Below the pieces are notes generated by a model. It searched no databases. It was not told the origin of the DNA and saw only the letters and a list, made by a program, of their open reading frames with translations. 64,000 bases of DNA from Cynocephalus volans. Lineage: Eukaryota; Chordata; Mammalia; Dermoptera; Cynocephalidae. A program made the position numbers and the translations under genes. Within the stretch, counting starts at the first letter, position 1; each line of letters starts with the position of its first letter. The stretch covers positions 15,924,501-15,988,500 of the forward strand of contig NC_084467.1 of the NCBI RefSeq assembly GCF_027409185.1, read 5' to 3'. Of the stretch, positions 22,341 through 35,935 are shown in pieces.

Positions 22341-24892
22341 GGGGAGAGAGCCTTGTGCTGTGAGCAGCTGAGAAAGGTGGAGGCTGAAGGGGCACCGAGC
22401 GGGAGGGAGCCATTCTCTCAGTGGTTTATGGAACACGAGAAAGGTAGGCGCTGTGTGGGGCCCCAGGGAGAACAGTGGCACGGGACACCACCTCCTTTTG
22501 GCCTCAGCTTACAATCACCTTCTCAGAGAGGCCTTCTCGGTCCTCCTACCTAACATGGGACCCCTGTACTAGTTTCTGTGCCAGATCCAGCTTATCGATA
22601 TGAAATTGGAGAGGCCACTTTGGAAGCCAACACTGAATGACTTGTCACCTACTTCCTTTGTAATTAGAGTCCCGTGGTGATTTGGCCTTGAAGGAGAAAC
22701 ACCTGAGTGTCAGAGAACATTTCACAAGAGGCCCTGATCTGGCCTGGGTGGCCTCCCGGGGAACTGACATTTGAGGTGATGAAGTGTCTCAGACAAGAGC
22801 ATCCCAGGCTCGGGGGAACAGCAAGTGCAAAGGCCCTGAGGCAGCGAGGGTCTCAGTGCCTGAGGACCAGGAAATGGGCTCTGGAGAAGGGTGACCAGGC
22901 CACTGATGGTTTGGGAGCCACAGCCTGTGAAGGGACATTTGAAAGAAGTGGGGTGTGGAACCTGGAGGGCAGTAGACTGGGGGAGGGAACAAGGGTCCGG
23001 AGGTAGGAGTCCTGTCCCCGCCAGTCTGCACTATGCTCAAAGCCAACACCTGGCCATGTGAGTGGCTCACCTCCCCAGCTCATGCCCTCCATCCCTCAGC
23101 AGTCCTGGGGCCCAGTAGGGGCTGCATCTGCCCTATCTGAGTGGGATGTGGTTAAAAAAGACCAACCGGGAAAGAAGTGACAAGGGACAGCTAGGGTGGG
23201 TGGGAGTGGGTAGAAGAAGAGAGAAGGGAAGAGGCCTTTCTCTCTAAGGGGAGTGGGGAGGGACACATCAGGCCCTACTGGATGGGTGTCTTGGTCCTTT
23301 CACTGGCAGCCTCTGAGCCCCTTCTTCTCGCTCTTCAGTCCCCCAGCCCCCATTGCAGGGAGATTTTCATCTGTGGATAGGCCTCAATCTGGGCAAAACT
23401 TGGACCGTGTCAACTCCCATCTTTGAGTCTTTGCTGGCAGGATGGAGCCAACACAGCCCCTCTATCCCCACCCCCGATAAGAATCCCCACCCAGGGACCA
23501 CTCAATGCCCCCCTCTCCTATTCACTGGTCTTCCCCAGAGTCTTCCTGAGCATGGAGACTGGGGGAAGTGGCACAACATATCCCGGGCCCCTCAAGGGCC
23601 TGGTCTGACTGCCTGACCTGTGTGGTGTGTCTGCATCCACCCCCAACTCATGCCCCACAGCCCAACCCCAGGGGCAGCAGGAAGCTCCTCTCTTTAAAGG
23701 ACCAGGGCATGCTACAGGAATAGCCCAGCTTCCATTGAGTTGCTTATGACCAGGATGGAAATGCAGCAGCCTATTTTTTTCACATGCTTTGGGGACCTTA
23801 AGGGCCTAAATATATCCTCTGCTGAACCTGCTGTTCTCTCCCTTAATGGCATTTAAGGTCATAAAAGTCTGGGGTCAAATCTTGTCACTCTCTGGCTTTC
23901 TGAGGGATCATGTGCAAGAGATTTCATCTCTCAGAGACTCGATGTCCTCTTTGTGCAATGGGTAGACGTGTCACAGGGCCCAGCTCACCGCCTGGTACTC
24001 GGTGGGCACTCATCAAACTCTGGTGTCCCCCTTTCACATCTGCCCAATCCAGGCCATCACTTGGGATGTCTTTTCCCTGGGACTGGTCACGGCCTGGGGT
24101 ACTCTCCGCAGCATCTTCCTCTTGCGGGCCCCAGAACAAGACCACGTGCCCCTGACACTTTAAAACTTTGATCATTAATCTCTGTAGGGAAACGGATTTG
24201 AAGCAGGAGGGTGGACGGCATCACTGAGCCACATTCAAGCTGTTCCTTCTTGGAATGCCCTTCCCTGCTCAACTGCTGGTGAACTACTCATCCTTCAAGA
24301 TCCGGCTGCAATGTCACCTCTTCTCTGGGGCTTTTCCTGCTGCCCCAACCCCCCAGGCAGATGGAGTCCTCCTCCTCCTCCCCTGTCTTCTCCTTGCAGC
24401 CATGGCCTGTGAGGGGAGTGGGCACTGCAGAGACAAACCCAGGCCCACCTTGGTCAGAGGTGCACAGAGGGTAACCACATGGGGGCATCTTTGGGTCCTG
24501 CTCCCCTTCTGCCTCCCCCACAGGTCAGCCTTTACTCTATCCAGGTGCCCCTGGAATGGGATCTCATAGGATCTCAGGGGTGGAAACTTGGCCCTTTGGA
24601 CTCCGTAGACCATGTTAACAATTAATGTGCAAGTGCTTGGTGCTGCCCAGGGTAGACCATACTGCAGAGTGTTCCAGAAGAAGTTGTCTGTCTCACCCCA
24701 GCCCTGCCCTACTACTCTGTCCCCAAGCTCCAAGAAGGGGAAAAACTGGACTGGGAGCTTTGAATCTGGGAATGTTTGGAGCATGGGGGCTATTATAGGC
24801 CCCAGGCTAGGAAAGATAGTGACTCAAGGAAGGAGGAGATGGGAGGGAAGATGTGGCTCAGCCAAGCAGGTCCCAAAAGTCCCCGGATTTAT

Positions 24893-24945
24893 AATAATTA
24901 TGACATCATCATCAACAACAACAACAATAATAATAACAATAGCAG
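24893..24945. repeat. (CAA)n/(TAA)n trinucleotide repeat
   Basis: Impure run of ATC, AAC and AAT triplets. Confidence 0.85.
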
Positions 24946-25095
24946 CTTACCCTTGTGCTAAGTGCCTCCCATGCACAATCTCACGTAATCCTCACAACAG
25001 CCCTGCGAGGCAGGTAGTGTAGTCACCCCCATTTCACAGATGAGAAAATGAGGCTCAGAGAGAAGTTAAGCTCAAGGTCATACAGCCAGTCACTG
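24946..25095 (-). repeat. MIR SINE
   Basis: 'atcctcacaacagccctgcg', 'catttcacagatgagaaaat' and 'gaggctcagagagaagttaa' are the reverse of the MIR consensus. Confidence 0.85.
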
Positions 25096-25639
25096 GTCCC
25101 CCTTTGTTGTAGCAGTGAACCCTTCTTTCAAATAAAATTGTAAGACCCTGATATATAAAACAGAAAAGAGCAATACTTTATTAGTGCATGTGTCTTTTTT
25201 TGGTTCAACTTATAAATTGGTTTAATTCTGAAGTCAATCATTGAGAACAAGGTGGTTGTGGTTTTTTAAAAATTTGGAGCTGGAGGTCATGGAGACTGTT
25301 TCTATCTTACAGCACCTTTAACACCCATTCAACTCCTAGGTTTTGCATGAATGGACGGTATCAAGAAAACCCTCATTCTCAAAGATAAGTAGCTACAAAG
25401 TTAACTGTTTGTGAACAGTTCACTTGCAATATCAGGATATGCTCTAATTCTGATTCAGAAATCTAAAAGAGGTAGAATGGACAAATTTTGTTTCAAAGAT
25501 GAATCAATTATCAAAAAGCTGTTTGTATTCCTGTAGAAAAGAATGTCAGGAGCTATCCAAAATGTGCCACAAGCATTAAAATGCACATTAGACAAAAGGT
25601 CACAGTTGTTACAAAACTCTATTATTCAGGATTTAGTAA

Positions 25640-26020
25640 ATATAACCCTATCGAGGTATTCTAAGCAGAAAGGAATTTAATGCAGGGAATTGATGATTAC
25701 AAAATCATTGAAAGGGCTGGAATGGTAGAAGTAAAAGTTCTCCTTGGTTTCAAGGTCACACCACAATTGTTGCCAAGGTCACTGCTGCTGCCAACTGTCC
25801 CAACCCAGGAAGCTGGTGACTATACTCTGGAACATAAGGTCCAGCTACTCCATCACACTAGACAGAACTTGCTTACCAGCTACTGTTGTTACAGAGATAG
25901 CCTCAGTCTTATGGGAGACTTCCGTAGCCTATATGAGTGAATTTCCTAGGTGGGAACTACATCTCATCAAGGGAGTCCAGAAAAGGTAGTTTTTAGTCAT
26001 TGAGCCTCTGCAATAGAGTC
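25640..26020. repeat. Unassigned interspersed repeat
   Basis: 'gcagaaaggaatttaatgca' and 'gggaattgatgattac' resemble the start of an inverted old LTR. Borders and family are unclear. Confidence 0.35.
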
Positions 26021-26264
26021 AGACCATAGGAGGGGGTCAGAATGAATGTCAAGTGACCATGGACAATATCTAACCCATTGGTGCTGGCACACACTTTGAA
26101 ATGTAATGGCCAATGCTTACCTGATATTTAACTAAGAGTAGTAAGCAGTGTATGCTATAATACATACTCACTTGTGTAATTTTACATAAGCAGAAATTTG
26201 AGGGCCTGAATTCAATTTTAAAAGGGGGGGGGGTTCTCGATGACATATTTTAAATGAGTTAAAA

Positions 26265-26802
26265 TGCACCAGGCTTTCTCCAGGCTTTAGAGCCCTCGCT
26301 GTGGCTATTCCCTCTGCTGGGAACACCCTTCCCTAAATATCTGCTCAACTCACTCCCTCCCTCACCTGCTTCAAGTCTTTGCTACTCACTGCAGGGAAGG
26401 AAAAATGAGAAGTTATTGCTTAATGGATACAGAGTTTATGTGCAAGATGATGAAAAGGTTTTGGAAATAGATAAAGGTGATGGTCACACAGGAAAAAAAA
26501 CTCTTTGCTTCTCTATGAGGCCCACTCTGACCTCTTGATTGGATCCCACCACCTGCCCCCTCTCCCAGGTATTACCTGTCCCCATGACCCTGCTCTACTT
26601 GTCATTTTTTCCATAGGACTTACCTCCTTCTCTCATACTTGATAACATATGCATTTATTATGATCATTTTTGTTACCTTTCTCCCCTGCTAGAAGGTAAG
26701 CTCCATGAGGGCAGGAATCCCTGCCTGCTTATGGACTGATGCATCCTAAGACCATACAAGAGTGCGTGGCACATAGTAGTTACTCAATAAATACGTTTTG
26801 AA
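26265..26802 (+). repeat. L2 LINE 3' end with a small L1-tail insertion
   Basis: 'agccctcgctgtggctattc', 'cctgctagaaggtaagctcc' and 'cacatagtagttactcaata' are L2. About 26398-26495 interrupts it with text like the L1 3' UTR at 1390-1460 ('tgcaagatgatgaaaaggtt'). Confidence 0.75.
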
Positions 26803-27845
26803 GGGATTAATATCCAGAATATACAAAGAACTCAAACAAGTTTACAGCAAAAATAAATAATAATAATAATCCAGTTTTAAAAAATAAGCAAAGGAGATGA
26901 ATAGACATTTCTCAAAGGAAGACATACAAAAATGGCCAACAGATATATGAAACAATGCTCAACATCACTAATCATGAGGGAAATGCAAATCAAAACCACT
27001 CTGAGGTATCACCTCACCCCAGTCAGACTGGCTATTATAAAAAAGACAGAACAACAAATGCTGGCAAGGATGTAGAGAAAGAGGAATGCTTCTGCACTGT
27101 TGCTGGGACTGTCAGTTAGTACAGCCATGATGGAGAACGGTATGGAGTTTCCTCCAACAACTACAGATAGAACTTCCATATGACCCAGTAATTCCACTAC
27201 TGGGCATATATCCAGAGGACTGGAAATCATCAGGCTGAAGGGATACCTGCATTCCCATGTTTATTGCAGCTCTGTTTACAATAGCCAGGCGATGGAACCA
27301 ACCTAAATGTCCATCGATGGATGACTGGATAAGGAAATTGTGGTATATATACAGAACGGAATACAACTCAGCCATAAAAAAGAATGCAATTCTGCCATTT
27401 GAAGCAACGTGGATGAGCCTGGAGAAAATTATCCTAAGTGAAACAGCCCTGGTAGAGAAAGAGAAATACCACATGTTCTCACTCATAACCGGGAGCCGGA
27501 TCCATAAATAAACAAAGAAACAATAAAGAGAGAGAGAGAAAGAGAGAAACAACAATCACAGTAATATGTTGAACTTTTTAAAAGAGAAAAAAAACCATGG
27601 TTACTAAAGATGGAAAAGGGAGGGGGGGAGAGGGAAGGGGGCTAATGAGGAATTAGTTAAGGGACACAAAGAATAATTGGGTATTGCAAGGACGAATAAG
27701 CTAACTATCCCAATCTAAACATCATACATTGTACACAATTACTGAAAATCAACATTGTACCCAACATGTATGTATAATAAATTACCTTAAAAAATAAAAA
27801 AAATTTTTTAATTTTAAATTTTAAAACAAATAAATAAATAAATGT
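26803..27845 (+). mobile_element. L1 LINE, 5'-truncated, 3' end of ORF2 plus 3' UTR
   Basis: Starts 'aagggattaatatccagaat', has the usual 'gcaaatcaaaaccactctga', 'ttccactactgggcatatat', 'ctaaatgtccatcgatggat' and ends in an A-rich tail after 'gtataataaattacc'. It is less diverged than the L1 at the start of the window, so it is probably the younger. The 84-codon frame at 27257-27511 is a piece of the ORF2 C-terminus. It cannot move by itself because nearly all of ORF2 and ORF1 are missing. Confidence 0.9.
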
Positions 27846-28284
27846 GCTGACATGGAATGTTTACACAGAGAAGGCAGTAGAAATTTGATTCCAAGGTCTA
27901 TAGAAAAGTAAACTGTATCCCATTCAATAAGCATTGGCTCTCCACTATGTTAACATCCTTACACGATATGTTTGGGGATGTGTTGTCTTTCAGCACAGTT
28001 TTACAAAGAGTTAAAAATATGTGTTGGGAATAATACACTTCTAGTTCCTAATGATGTCACACGCTAACAAGGTCAGCTGCCCCCTCCGCAAAGCCTTGCC
28101 CTGGGAGTAACACAGAAAACCAACTTGGTAGTGGAGTTGGGGTGGCCGGAAGAGAGTGAGAAAACGCGAAGGTGCTGCCTTGGGAAGGAAAATATAAATG
28201 TCCATCAGCTTCAGAAATTGATGGGGGAGATGAACATAAAGTGAATGATAATGATTATGGATAACCACTAAAGAAAGACGAACA

Positions 28285-28385
28285 AAAATGAAGCTGTCTG
28301 GTTAGCTCAGTTGGCTAGAGTATGCTGCTCCCAAGGTCTGGGATTCAATCTCTGTACTACCAGCAAAAAAAAAGGAAAAAAGTAT
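28285..28385 (+). repeat. tRNA-Ile-derived SINE (CYN-like monomer)
   Basis: 'gtctggttagctcagttggc' then 'tagagtatgctgct', a weak box B 'gggattcaatctc' and an A-rich tail. Confidence 0.8.
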
Positions 28386-28479
28386 AAAGAAAACTGAGTA
28401 ATTTACAAACGAGTAGAAGAGAAATTGTCACTTTAATAAAAGGCAGAAAAAGAAGAAGGGAACCAAAATTAAAAACAGT

Positions 28480-30430
28480 GTATTTGTCAGTTTCGTTGCA
28501 GACAACAGAGTCCACCCAGCAGGCTTAAACAGAATGGGTTGACTAAGGTGATTAGGTCAGTTTCAAAGTCGTTGTTAAGGCCAAGAAGCACACACTAGGC
28601 TGAGCTTCCAGGATGAACTCCTGAATCTCACTGCAAAACTATCCTGCGGCAGAGCTTCTGACACTGCTGCCCACGTTGCAGGAGAGAATGCTGCCAAGGA
28701 AAACGAAGCTGCGGCCCAGCACCAAAAAGCCAGGAACTGGCCTGGCACTAGGGCCTCCACTGCAGCAACTCAGAAGAACCGAAACACTCCTACCATGGTG
28801 CATGCAGAAGAGCCATGTGGCCCCTCTGCCCAGTGCTCATTTCTACCTTCCACTTCTGGTTCTTTTCCATCCTCTTGGCAGAAGCCAGGTGATGTGTGGA
28901 AATCCCAGCTGCACGAGAGTCTGGAAATGTCCTCTCCAGTCTTCCAGCCTCTGTAATACAACAAGTCATGACGGAAGGAGGCCAGGATCAGTCTTCAGTA
29001 TTTTCCACGGTCCACTCCTTAGATATTCAGTCTCCGTTCCCACCCTACTTTCCTTTCTTAAACTTCCATGAGACAACCACAGCATGGTACTGCCCAACCG
29101 AAGGGAAATGTATCTCAATCAAACCAGAACCGTCCTATTCTCTCTTCAGAGAGGAACTTTCAAAGCCCCTGCAGTTACTGCATCCTGGGAGCCTGGGTGA
29201 TGTTAACTTCTTTGGCTGAGTTGCAGTCTCATCTTGCTATCCCATGGATCTATGCACTAAATTGTCTACGTTAAATTTTCTATGTAAACCTATGCATAAA
29301 CCACCCTATACAATATGGTAGAGGAAGAAAGAGGGACAATTAGCACCATCGATAAATATATGCATGACATTCCTGCCACAGGTCATGAGGCATTTACGAC
29401 ATCCTTCCTCTGCTACCTATCCCATTTTCCCTTTGCCTTCAGCAAGCACCTCATGTAGTCAGTTTTTACCTAGTGAGATCATTCAAACTTCATTCGGGAG
29501 GAAGCTGAGCCCGTGGTTGTCCTGCTCAGACTAGCTGTCATCTTCTATTAACTTTCACCAGCAACCGTGGAATTAGAAGACACCCCAGAGGATTTCACAG
29601 GATCCAAAACATACTTCTCCTGTGCAGCAGGAGAAACTGTATTTCCCCCTTGACAGCCAAAATCAAACACCCCAGCTTACAGAGAACTTATCCCACCTCA
29701 TCCCATCTTTTTGTCTGTTCATCAGGACATGAGGAGGCTGAAATGGCTGGATGTTGGTCTCAGCTTCTAAATCACTAGAACCTCTGTGCTGTACCCTACT
29801 GGAAGCATTCTTCCTTTGAATACCAGGACCTCTAAACTAGCAGAGCCCAAGGCCTTTGGGAAGGGGAGCAAAAATGTTACAAGTACGTTACCCAGCCCAA
29901 GATTCCCTAATATCCACAGACTCTGGAAAGACAGAAACATCACCTTGCATTGGTTGCTGATTGAGAGCGTTCGTTAAATCCTTTGGCACAGCACTTCATT
30001 CAAGGTTATCTTCTGGCTGAGTTCCAACAGGCCATGTCACCAGCCCATGAAGCCAGATGATTCTGGTGATAAGAGTATGTGACAAAATCAGAGAATCTCA
30101 TGGTCGCCTGACAATTTTTCTACTTCTTTTGCTGAAAAATGAGATTTCTGGTCAGGAGCAATGCGGTTTGCACTGCTATGATTGTGAATAAGACGTTCAG
30201 TAAATCCACTAATGACGTTGCTGGCAGAAGTACGGCAGGCAGAGAATGCAAACCCAGAGTGAGAATAAATGTGTATTCCAGTGAGGACAAATCTATGCTG
30301 CCTCCATAGTGAAAACGATCCAATGTAAGCAGCCTGCCACCGGATGGCAGGCTGGTCCTCTCATGATTAGAGGCTCATAGCCACTGCTGTTGGCAGCTGG
30401 GCATTCAGCTGTGGTGGGGAGACTAAAGCA
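28480..30430. other. Intergenic, no gene; unassigned sequence
   Basis: No conserved reading frame. 'gtatttgtcagtttcgttgc' near 28480 looks like the end of an old inverted repeat, but I could not assign most of this stretch. Confidence 0.4.
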
Positions 30431-30439
30431 GAGACAGCT

Positions 30440-30825
30440 GTTAAACAGTCAATATCCACCATCTTCCATCCTTAGTAACAGAAACCTGATTTTATTCAAG
30501 TCTTTGATGGACCCAGCCAAAATAAAATACTTCTGAGCTTCAGACCACATAACTGAGTTCTGGCCAATGAAATGTATGTGGAGGTGCCCCCTTCCCTCCC
30601 TTCCACCATTCCTCCCTCCTGCTGCTTGGAATGAGCCTGTGAAGCATAAGCTCCAGTAGCCACGTGGATCTTGAGATGAACTTGAAGATGGAAGCTACAA
30701 CTAGAAAGGTGGAAACTGGGTCCCTGATGACTAAAAGAGACATAAAATTACATCTTATTTAAACCATTATTATGTGGAGTTTTCTATAAGTCAAACCTAA
30801 TTCTAACTGATACATATAGTAAATA
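30440..30825 (+). repeat. Old LTR-like repeat
   Basis: 'gagttctggccaatgaaatg', 'gtggatcttgagatgaactt', 'ctgggtccctgatgactaaa' and the end 'ctaattctaactgataca' match a common old LTR-type repeat. It appears nearly full length. Confidence 0.55.
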
Positions 30826-32012
30826 AGATGGCAGGAAAAATATCCAAAATATAACAATAATTACAGTAAGTGTAAACAAATTAAAGTATCTAATCAAAAA
30901 ACAGAGGCTTTCATGATCATGGTATCTCCCCTGCCAGGTAAGTATATATATAAAAAAAAAAGAGAGAGACTTTCAGAAGAGAATTTTTTTTAATCCGGTA
31001 ATATGTCATTTATAGCAGACTTACTCACAACAAAGGACCAAAAGATTAAAAATAAGGTAAGGTTCTTATCTTAGGGCCCATGGAATCCATGAACTTGGAT
31101 GGAAAAAATATGCTTTTATCTTTACTAATTGTTAACTAAAATTTGGCATCTCTATCATTTATAAATGTAGATAACAAATCACAGTAACATTAGCAGTACC
31201 TGTGACTTTCACATCAATAAAAGTCATAAATATTTTCATATCACTTTATTGTAGTATCTCAAAATATCTTTTATTCTGATCACTACTTCAAAATCACAAT
31301 ATTTATTAGGCATACTGATACATCTTGTTTTAAAAGTACATATAATATAATATCACAAATATTTTAACCATTTCAGTACAATTGGTTGCTTTGTTATTTT
31401 ATGCATTTAAGAACATCATTTTGAAAAGGAGTTTATAGGCCTCACCAGGCTGCCAAAGGAGTCTGTGACACAGTAAAGATTAAGGACTCCTAAAATAAAG
31501 GGATTTCCAGACTATTAAAATTAATATCAGAAAAAAAGGATACAAGGGTTTTTTTTTAAAGCATGAGAAACAGAAAGGGATGTTATATATATAAATAACA
31601 GAAACAATAAATTAAGAGGATATAATGATCACAAATATATATGCACCTAACAATATAGCTTCAAAAGATATAAAGCAACCACTGACAGGAATACATGGAA
31701 TATATACATAAATAAATAGTTGCAGTTAGAGATTCTAATAAACCTCTCCCAGAAACTGATGAATCAGTTAGACACAAATAAGGAAGATATAGTTTTTAAA
31801 GAGCATGATTAATAAGTTCCAAACATCATATAGAACTTTATGACCAATAAACCTAAAATACACAAATTTTCTTGTACCTATGGAACATTCACAAATATCC
31901 ATCATGTGCTAAGTCACAGACAAAGACTGATATATCAGAGATTTTAAAGATAATAATATAAAGTCATATGTAACTTTATGCCAACAATTTTGAAAATTTA
32001 GATCAGATGGAC

Positions 32013-32110
32013 AGGGCTGGCTGGTTAGCTCAGCTGGTTAGAGTGCAGCCTTGCAACACGAAGATCAAGGGTTCAGTTCCCCTGGCCAGCCAAAAAAAAA
32101 GAAAAGAAAA
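32013..32110 (+). repeat. tRNA-Ile-derived SINE (CYN-like monomer)
   Basis: 'ggctggctggttagctcagc' followed by 'tggttagagtgcagc', box B 'gggttcagttccc' and an A-rich tail with G. It is the best-preserved monomer in the window and lies within the old L1. Confidence 0.9.
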
Positions 32111-32631
32111 CTGGTACATCCATGCCACTGAATAGTATTTGGCAATAAAAAGGAATGAACCATTGATGTACACAATGACTTGGATGGATCTCAAGGGCAT
32201 TATGATGAGTGAAAAAAAGCCAATCTTCAAAGGCCACATAGATCAAACAGACAAATTCTAAAAAAAACCACAACTGGTATACTAAATCTGACTCAAGAAA
32301 AAATAGAAAACCTGAACAGCCCTACAATCTTTAAAGAAATTAAATTGATAGCTTAATTTTTTTCTTAAAAAGAAACACCAAGCTCAGGGTGGTTTCATAA
32401 GAAAATTCTGCTAAAACATCAAGAAATAGACTATTCCGCCCTTCTCCACAGTTCCATGTGCACTGCTCTGGTAGGGCCAAATGGCTCTCCCATATTCATA
32501 TTTTCTGTCACTCTGTGACCTGCAAGTACTGGGAGATCCATAGGGAGTGCCTAGGACACTGTGGAAGCTGGGAAATGTATCTATCTGAGGCTTGCTGCCA
32601 CCATCATGGAGCCCCCCTGGGGTCCTGAGGT

Positions 32632-33279
32632 ATGGATCTGGGAGAAGCCAAACCCAGCCACAGCCAGGACCCAGTGGCCTTTCAGAATGTGGCTGTGAAC
32701 TTCACCCATGAAGAGTGGGCTTTGCTGGATCATTCCCCCAAGAATCTTTACAGACATGTGATGTGGGAAACCTTCAGGAACCTGGCTTCTATAGGAATCA
32801 AATGGGAAGGCCAGAATATTGAAGATGAGTACAAAATTCCGGAGAGAAATCTAAGAACTTATGTGGGAGAGAGACTCTATGAAAGTAAAGAAGGCAGTCC
32901 ATGTGGCAAAATCCTCAGCCACATTGCAAATCGTAATCTGAAGAAAATTCCTACGGGAGGAAAACCATGTGAATGCAGTGCATGTGGAAGTGTCTCTACA
33001 TGTCACTCATCCCTTGGTAGGCACATCATATCTCACTTTGGACACAAACAATATGAGTGTAAGGAGTATGAAAAGAAGCAATATAAATGTGATAAAGCAT
33101 TTACATATTTCTGTTCCTTTCAAATACATGAAAAATCTCATAATGAAGAAAAACCCTTTGCATATAAGAAATATGATAAATCATTCAAATTTTCCAGTTT
33201 TCTCCAAACATATAAAAGGACTTATACTGGAGAAAATCTCTGTGAATATAAGGAATGTGTAAGTCTTCAGAAGTTCTAG
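32632..33279 (+). CDS. Surviving KRAB reading frame in the retrocopy (215 codons)
   Basis: This open frame covers an intact-looking KRAB-A box at about residues 14-55, a spacer and about four broken zinc-finger units before the first stop. KRAB domains bind the co-repressor TRIM28 (KAP1) and sit in the nucleus. The fingers here keep few complete Cys2His2 sets: '[19 protein letters not shown]' has the first, with later ones reading Tyr in place of Cys. A KRAB-only product could therefore be made if transcribed, but I see no promoter of its own. I think it most likely a chance survivor in a dead copy. Confidence 0.3.
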   Translation: MDLGEAKPSHSQDPVAFQNVAVNFTHEEWALLDHSPKNLYRHVMWETFRNLASIGIKWEGQNIEDEYKIPERNLRTYVGERLYESKEGSPCGKILSHIANRNLKKIPTGGKPCECSACGSVSTCHSSLGRHIISHFGHKQYECKEYEKKQYKCDKAFTYFCSFQIHEKSHNEEKPFAYKKYDKSFKFSSFLQTYKRTYTGENLCEYKECVSLQKF

Positions 33280-33369
33280 TTCCCTTCAAATACATGAAAG
33301 ATGTCATACTGATGAGAGAGAAAATGTGAGAAATCTTGTGTAGCCTTCAGATTTTCCAGTTCCTTTTAA

Positions 33370-33930
<561 letters not shown>

Positions 33931-34069
33931 GTAAGCAATGTGGTAAATCATTCCATTTTCCCAGTTACCTTCAAATACATGAAATAAAAATACTGGTGAG
34001 AAACTCTATGCATATAAGGCATGTGTGTGATAAAGCCTTTAGATGTTCCACTTCCTTTCAAAAACATGA

Positions 34070-34270
<201 letters not shown>

Positions 34271-35371
34271 TAACCCTATGAATTTAAAAAGTATGGTAAA
34301 GATTTCAGTATTTCCAAGCTCTATCCTGCTTCCAAAGGCACCAAGGTCACCAGGCAATGGTCTCCTTCACTATCCCGATCAAACCAACGTGATTTCCTCT
34401 CTATGATCATCACTACCAGGTTAGTAAGGACAATGTACAAACTACAATCAAGACCAGGAAAAAAAATCTCAGAGAGACACATCTGTCCTTTTTTTCCTTT
34501 CTGGCAAGTTCAGCATGCACAGTTGAAGTCAGGGTGATGTACAGAAAATGAGGGGATTTTATATTTTTCTGCCATTTGAGTTAATTACAAGATTTTATTC
34601 TAGCTCTTAGCGTTGAAAATGAGAACTAGAAGTGACTTAATTACCTATCTATCAATGATTAATTTTAACAGTTTATATCCACTATACTGTGTAGCCTTTA
34701 TGTATGATTTTCCCTTTGAATATATAAACATAGAAAAAAGACAGGAAAGATAAATAGAAACTGTATGAATTATTGATGAAAGCATATAATTGTTAATCTT
34801 CCCACAATATTAGCATTTTTATATATATTTACATGCATACCTACTCATAAAGCTGCCTTCTTTTTAATTTAAAAAGAAAAAAGAAATAGACTATTCCAAC
34901 CTTATACAAATTCCTCCAGATGACAGATAAGGGGGTTTTCAGAGGAAGTTGAAAAGTGATTCTAAAATTTATATAGAAGATCAAAAGCCCAAGTGGAAAA
35001 AAAAGGTCTTCAGAAATCAAGACATTACTAAACTATAATAATAAAAAAACAGGCATGGTATATGTGTTGAAAAGAACAAATTTACAATTGAATATAATAG
35101 AGAGTCAAGACCATTTTCTCTGATACATAGAAATTTGAAACATAGCTGGCTTTGTGGATCTCTGAGGAAAGGAGAGGGTAATCAATTAGTGGTGTTAGGA
35201 TGATTGGATGTCTGTACAGAAAAAACTTAAATTGGAGCCCTGCTGTAAGAAAATAGCTTAAGTGATTTATTTTCAAGAATAGCCTAGCAAAAGCTGCTCA
35301 ACCAGCTTATAGGTATGAGAACCCCAGAGAATGCACATTCCCAGAAAGTCACAGAAACAGCATGTCACCTT

Positions 35372-35766
35372 TGAGAAATAACTTCTCAAGATGCTGGCTG
35401 GTCACCAGCCCTTAGTTCTCATTTCGTGGTTCTTCACCCTGCTCAGAACTTTTTGTTGGGTCTTTTTGGGGCGCTTGTCTCAAATCCATCCCTTTCTGTC
35501 AGCAGGAAGTGAACAATAAATACCTTATAAGGAAATAATGACACTTAGGCGATGTTCAGGAAGATTGTACATCCCATAGTACTCAGCCAATGAGGAACTG
35601 GGGGAGGGACTTGTGCACTAGGGTATAAATTGCTGGATGTAACCATTTCGGGTGTGCTTGCCCATCAGACACCTGAGCTTGCAAAACCGCCATTAAAGTC
35701 TTGCTTTGCCATACCTCGTGTCTCCATGACCATCCTTTGGCATTGGAAAGGTGAGGGCATTTCTCA
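35372..35766 (+). repeat. Solo ERV-type LTR with inverted ends
   Basis: Starts TGAGAAAT and ends ATTTCTCA, a perfect 8-bp inverted pair. Inside are a CCAAT box ('agccaatgaggaac', 35587), a TATA box ('ggtataaattgc', 35622) and a poly(A) signal ATTAAA (35692), in LTR order. Flanks CCTT (35368-35371) and CATT (35767-35770) could be a 4-bp target duplication with one change. No internal viral genes lie next to it. Confidence 0.75.
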
Positions 35767-35935
35767 CATTGCCTCATACCAGAATCAATAAAAATTCATT
35801 CCAGATTAATGGAAGACTTAAAAGTGAAAAGCAAAACTTTAAAACTTTTCAAAAGATATCTTCTTACAAATCCTCTTATAAACATGTGAGAGTTTCTGTT
35901 TACCTAGGGATGAGTTTAGTTTATCTTAAACTCAT

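Larger units (their letters stand above)
22400..26260. other. Intergenic, no gene; fragments of old repeats
   Basis: Includes a family X piece at 22760-22960 ('gcaagtgcaaaggccctgag'), an L2-like piece near 24245-24560 ('cttcaagatccggctgcaat'), a MIR at 24940-25095 and an unassigned repeat at about 25640-26020. No reading frame looks like a known protein. Confidence 0.5.

Noticed and set aside
21849-22481. A 210-codon - strand frame
   Set aside because: Lies antisense to the long ancient repeat, has no known domain, and would be expected by chance in such a repeat.
27112-27555. A 147-codon - strand frame
   Set aside because: Antisense to an L1 3' end; such frames recur at L1 copies.
32013-32085. 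A functional tRNA-Ile gene
   Set aside because: The tRNA-like part is followed by an A-rich SINE tail, and the acceptor and anticodon arms do not pair properly.
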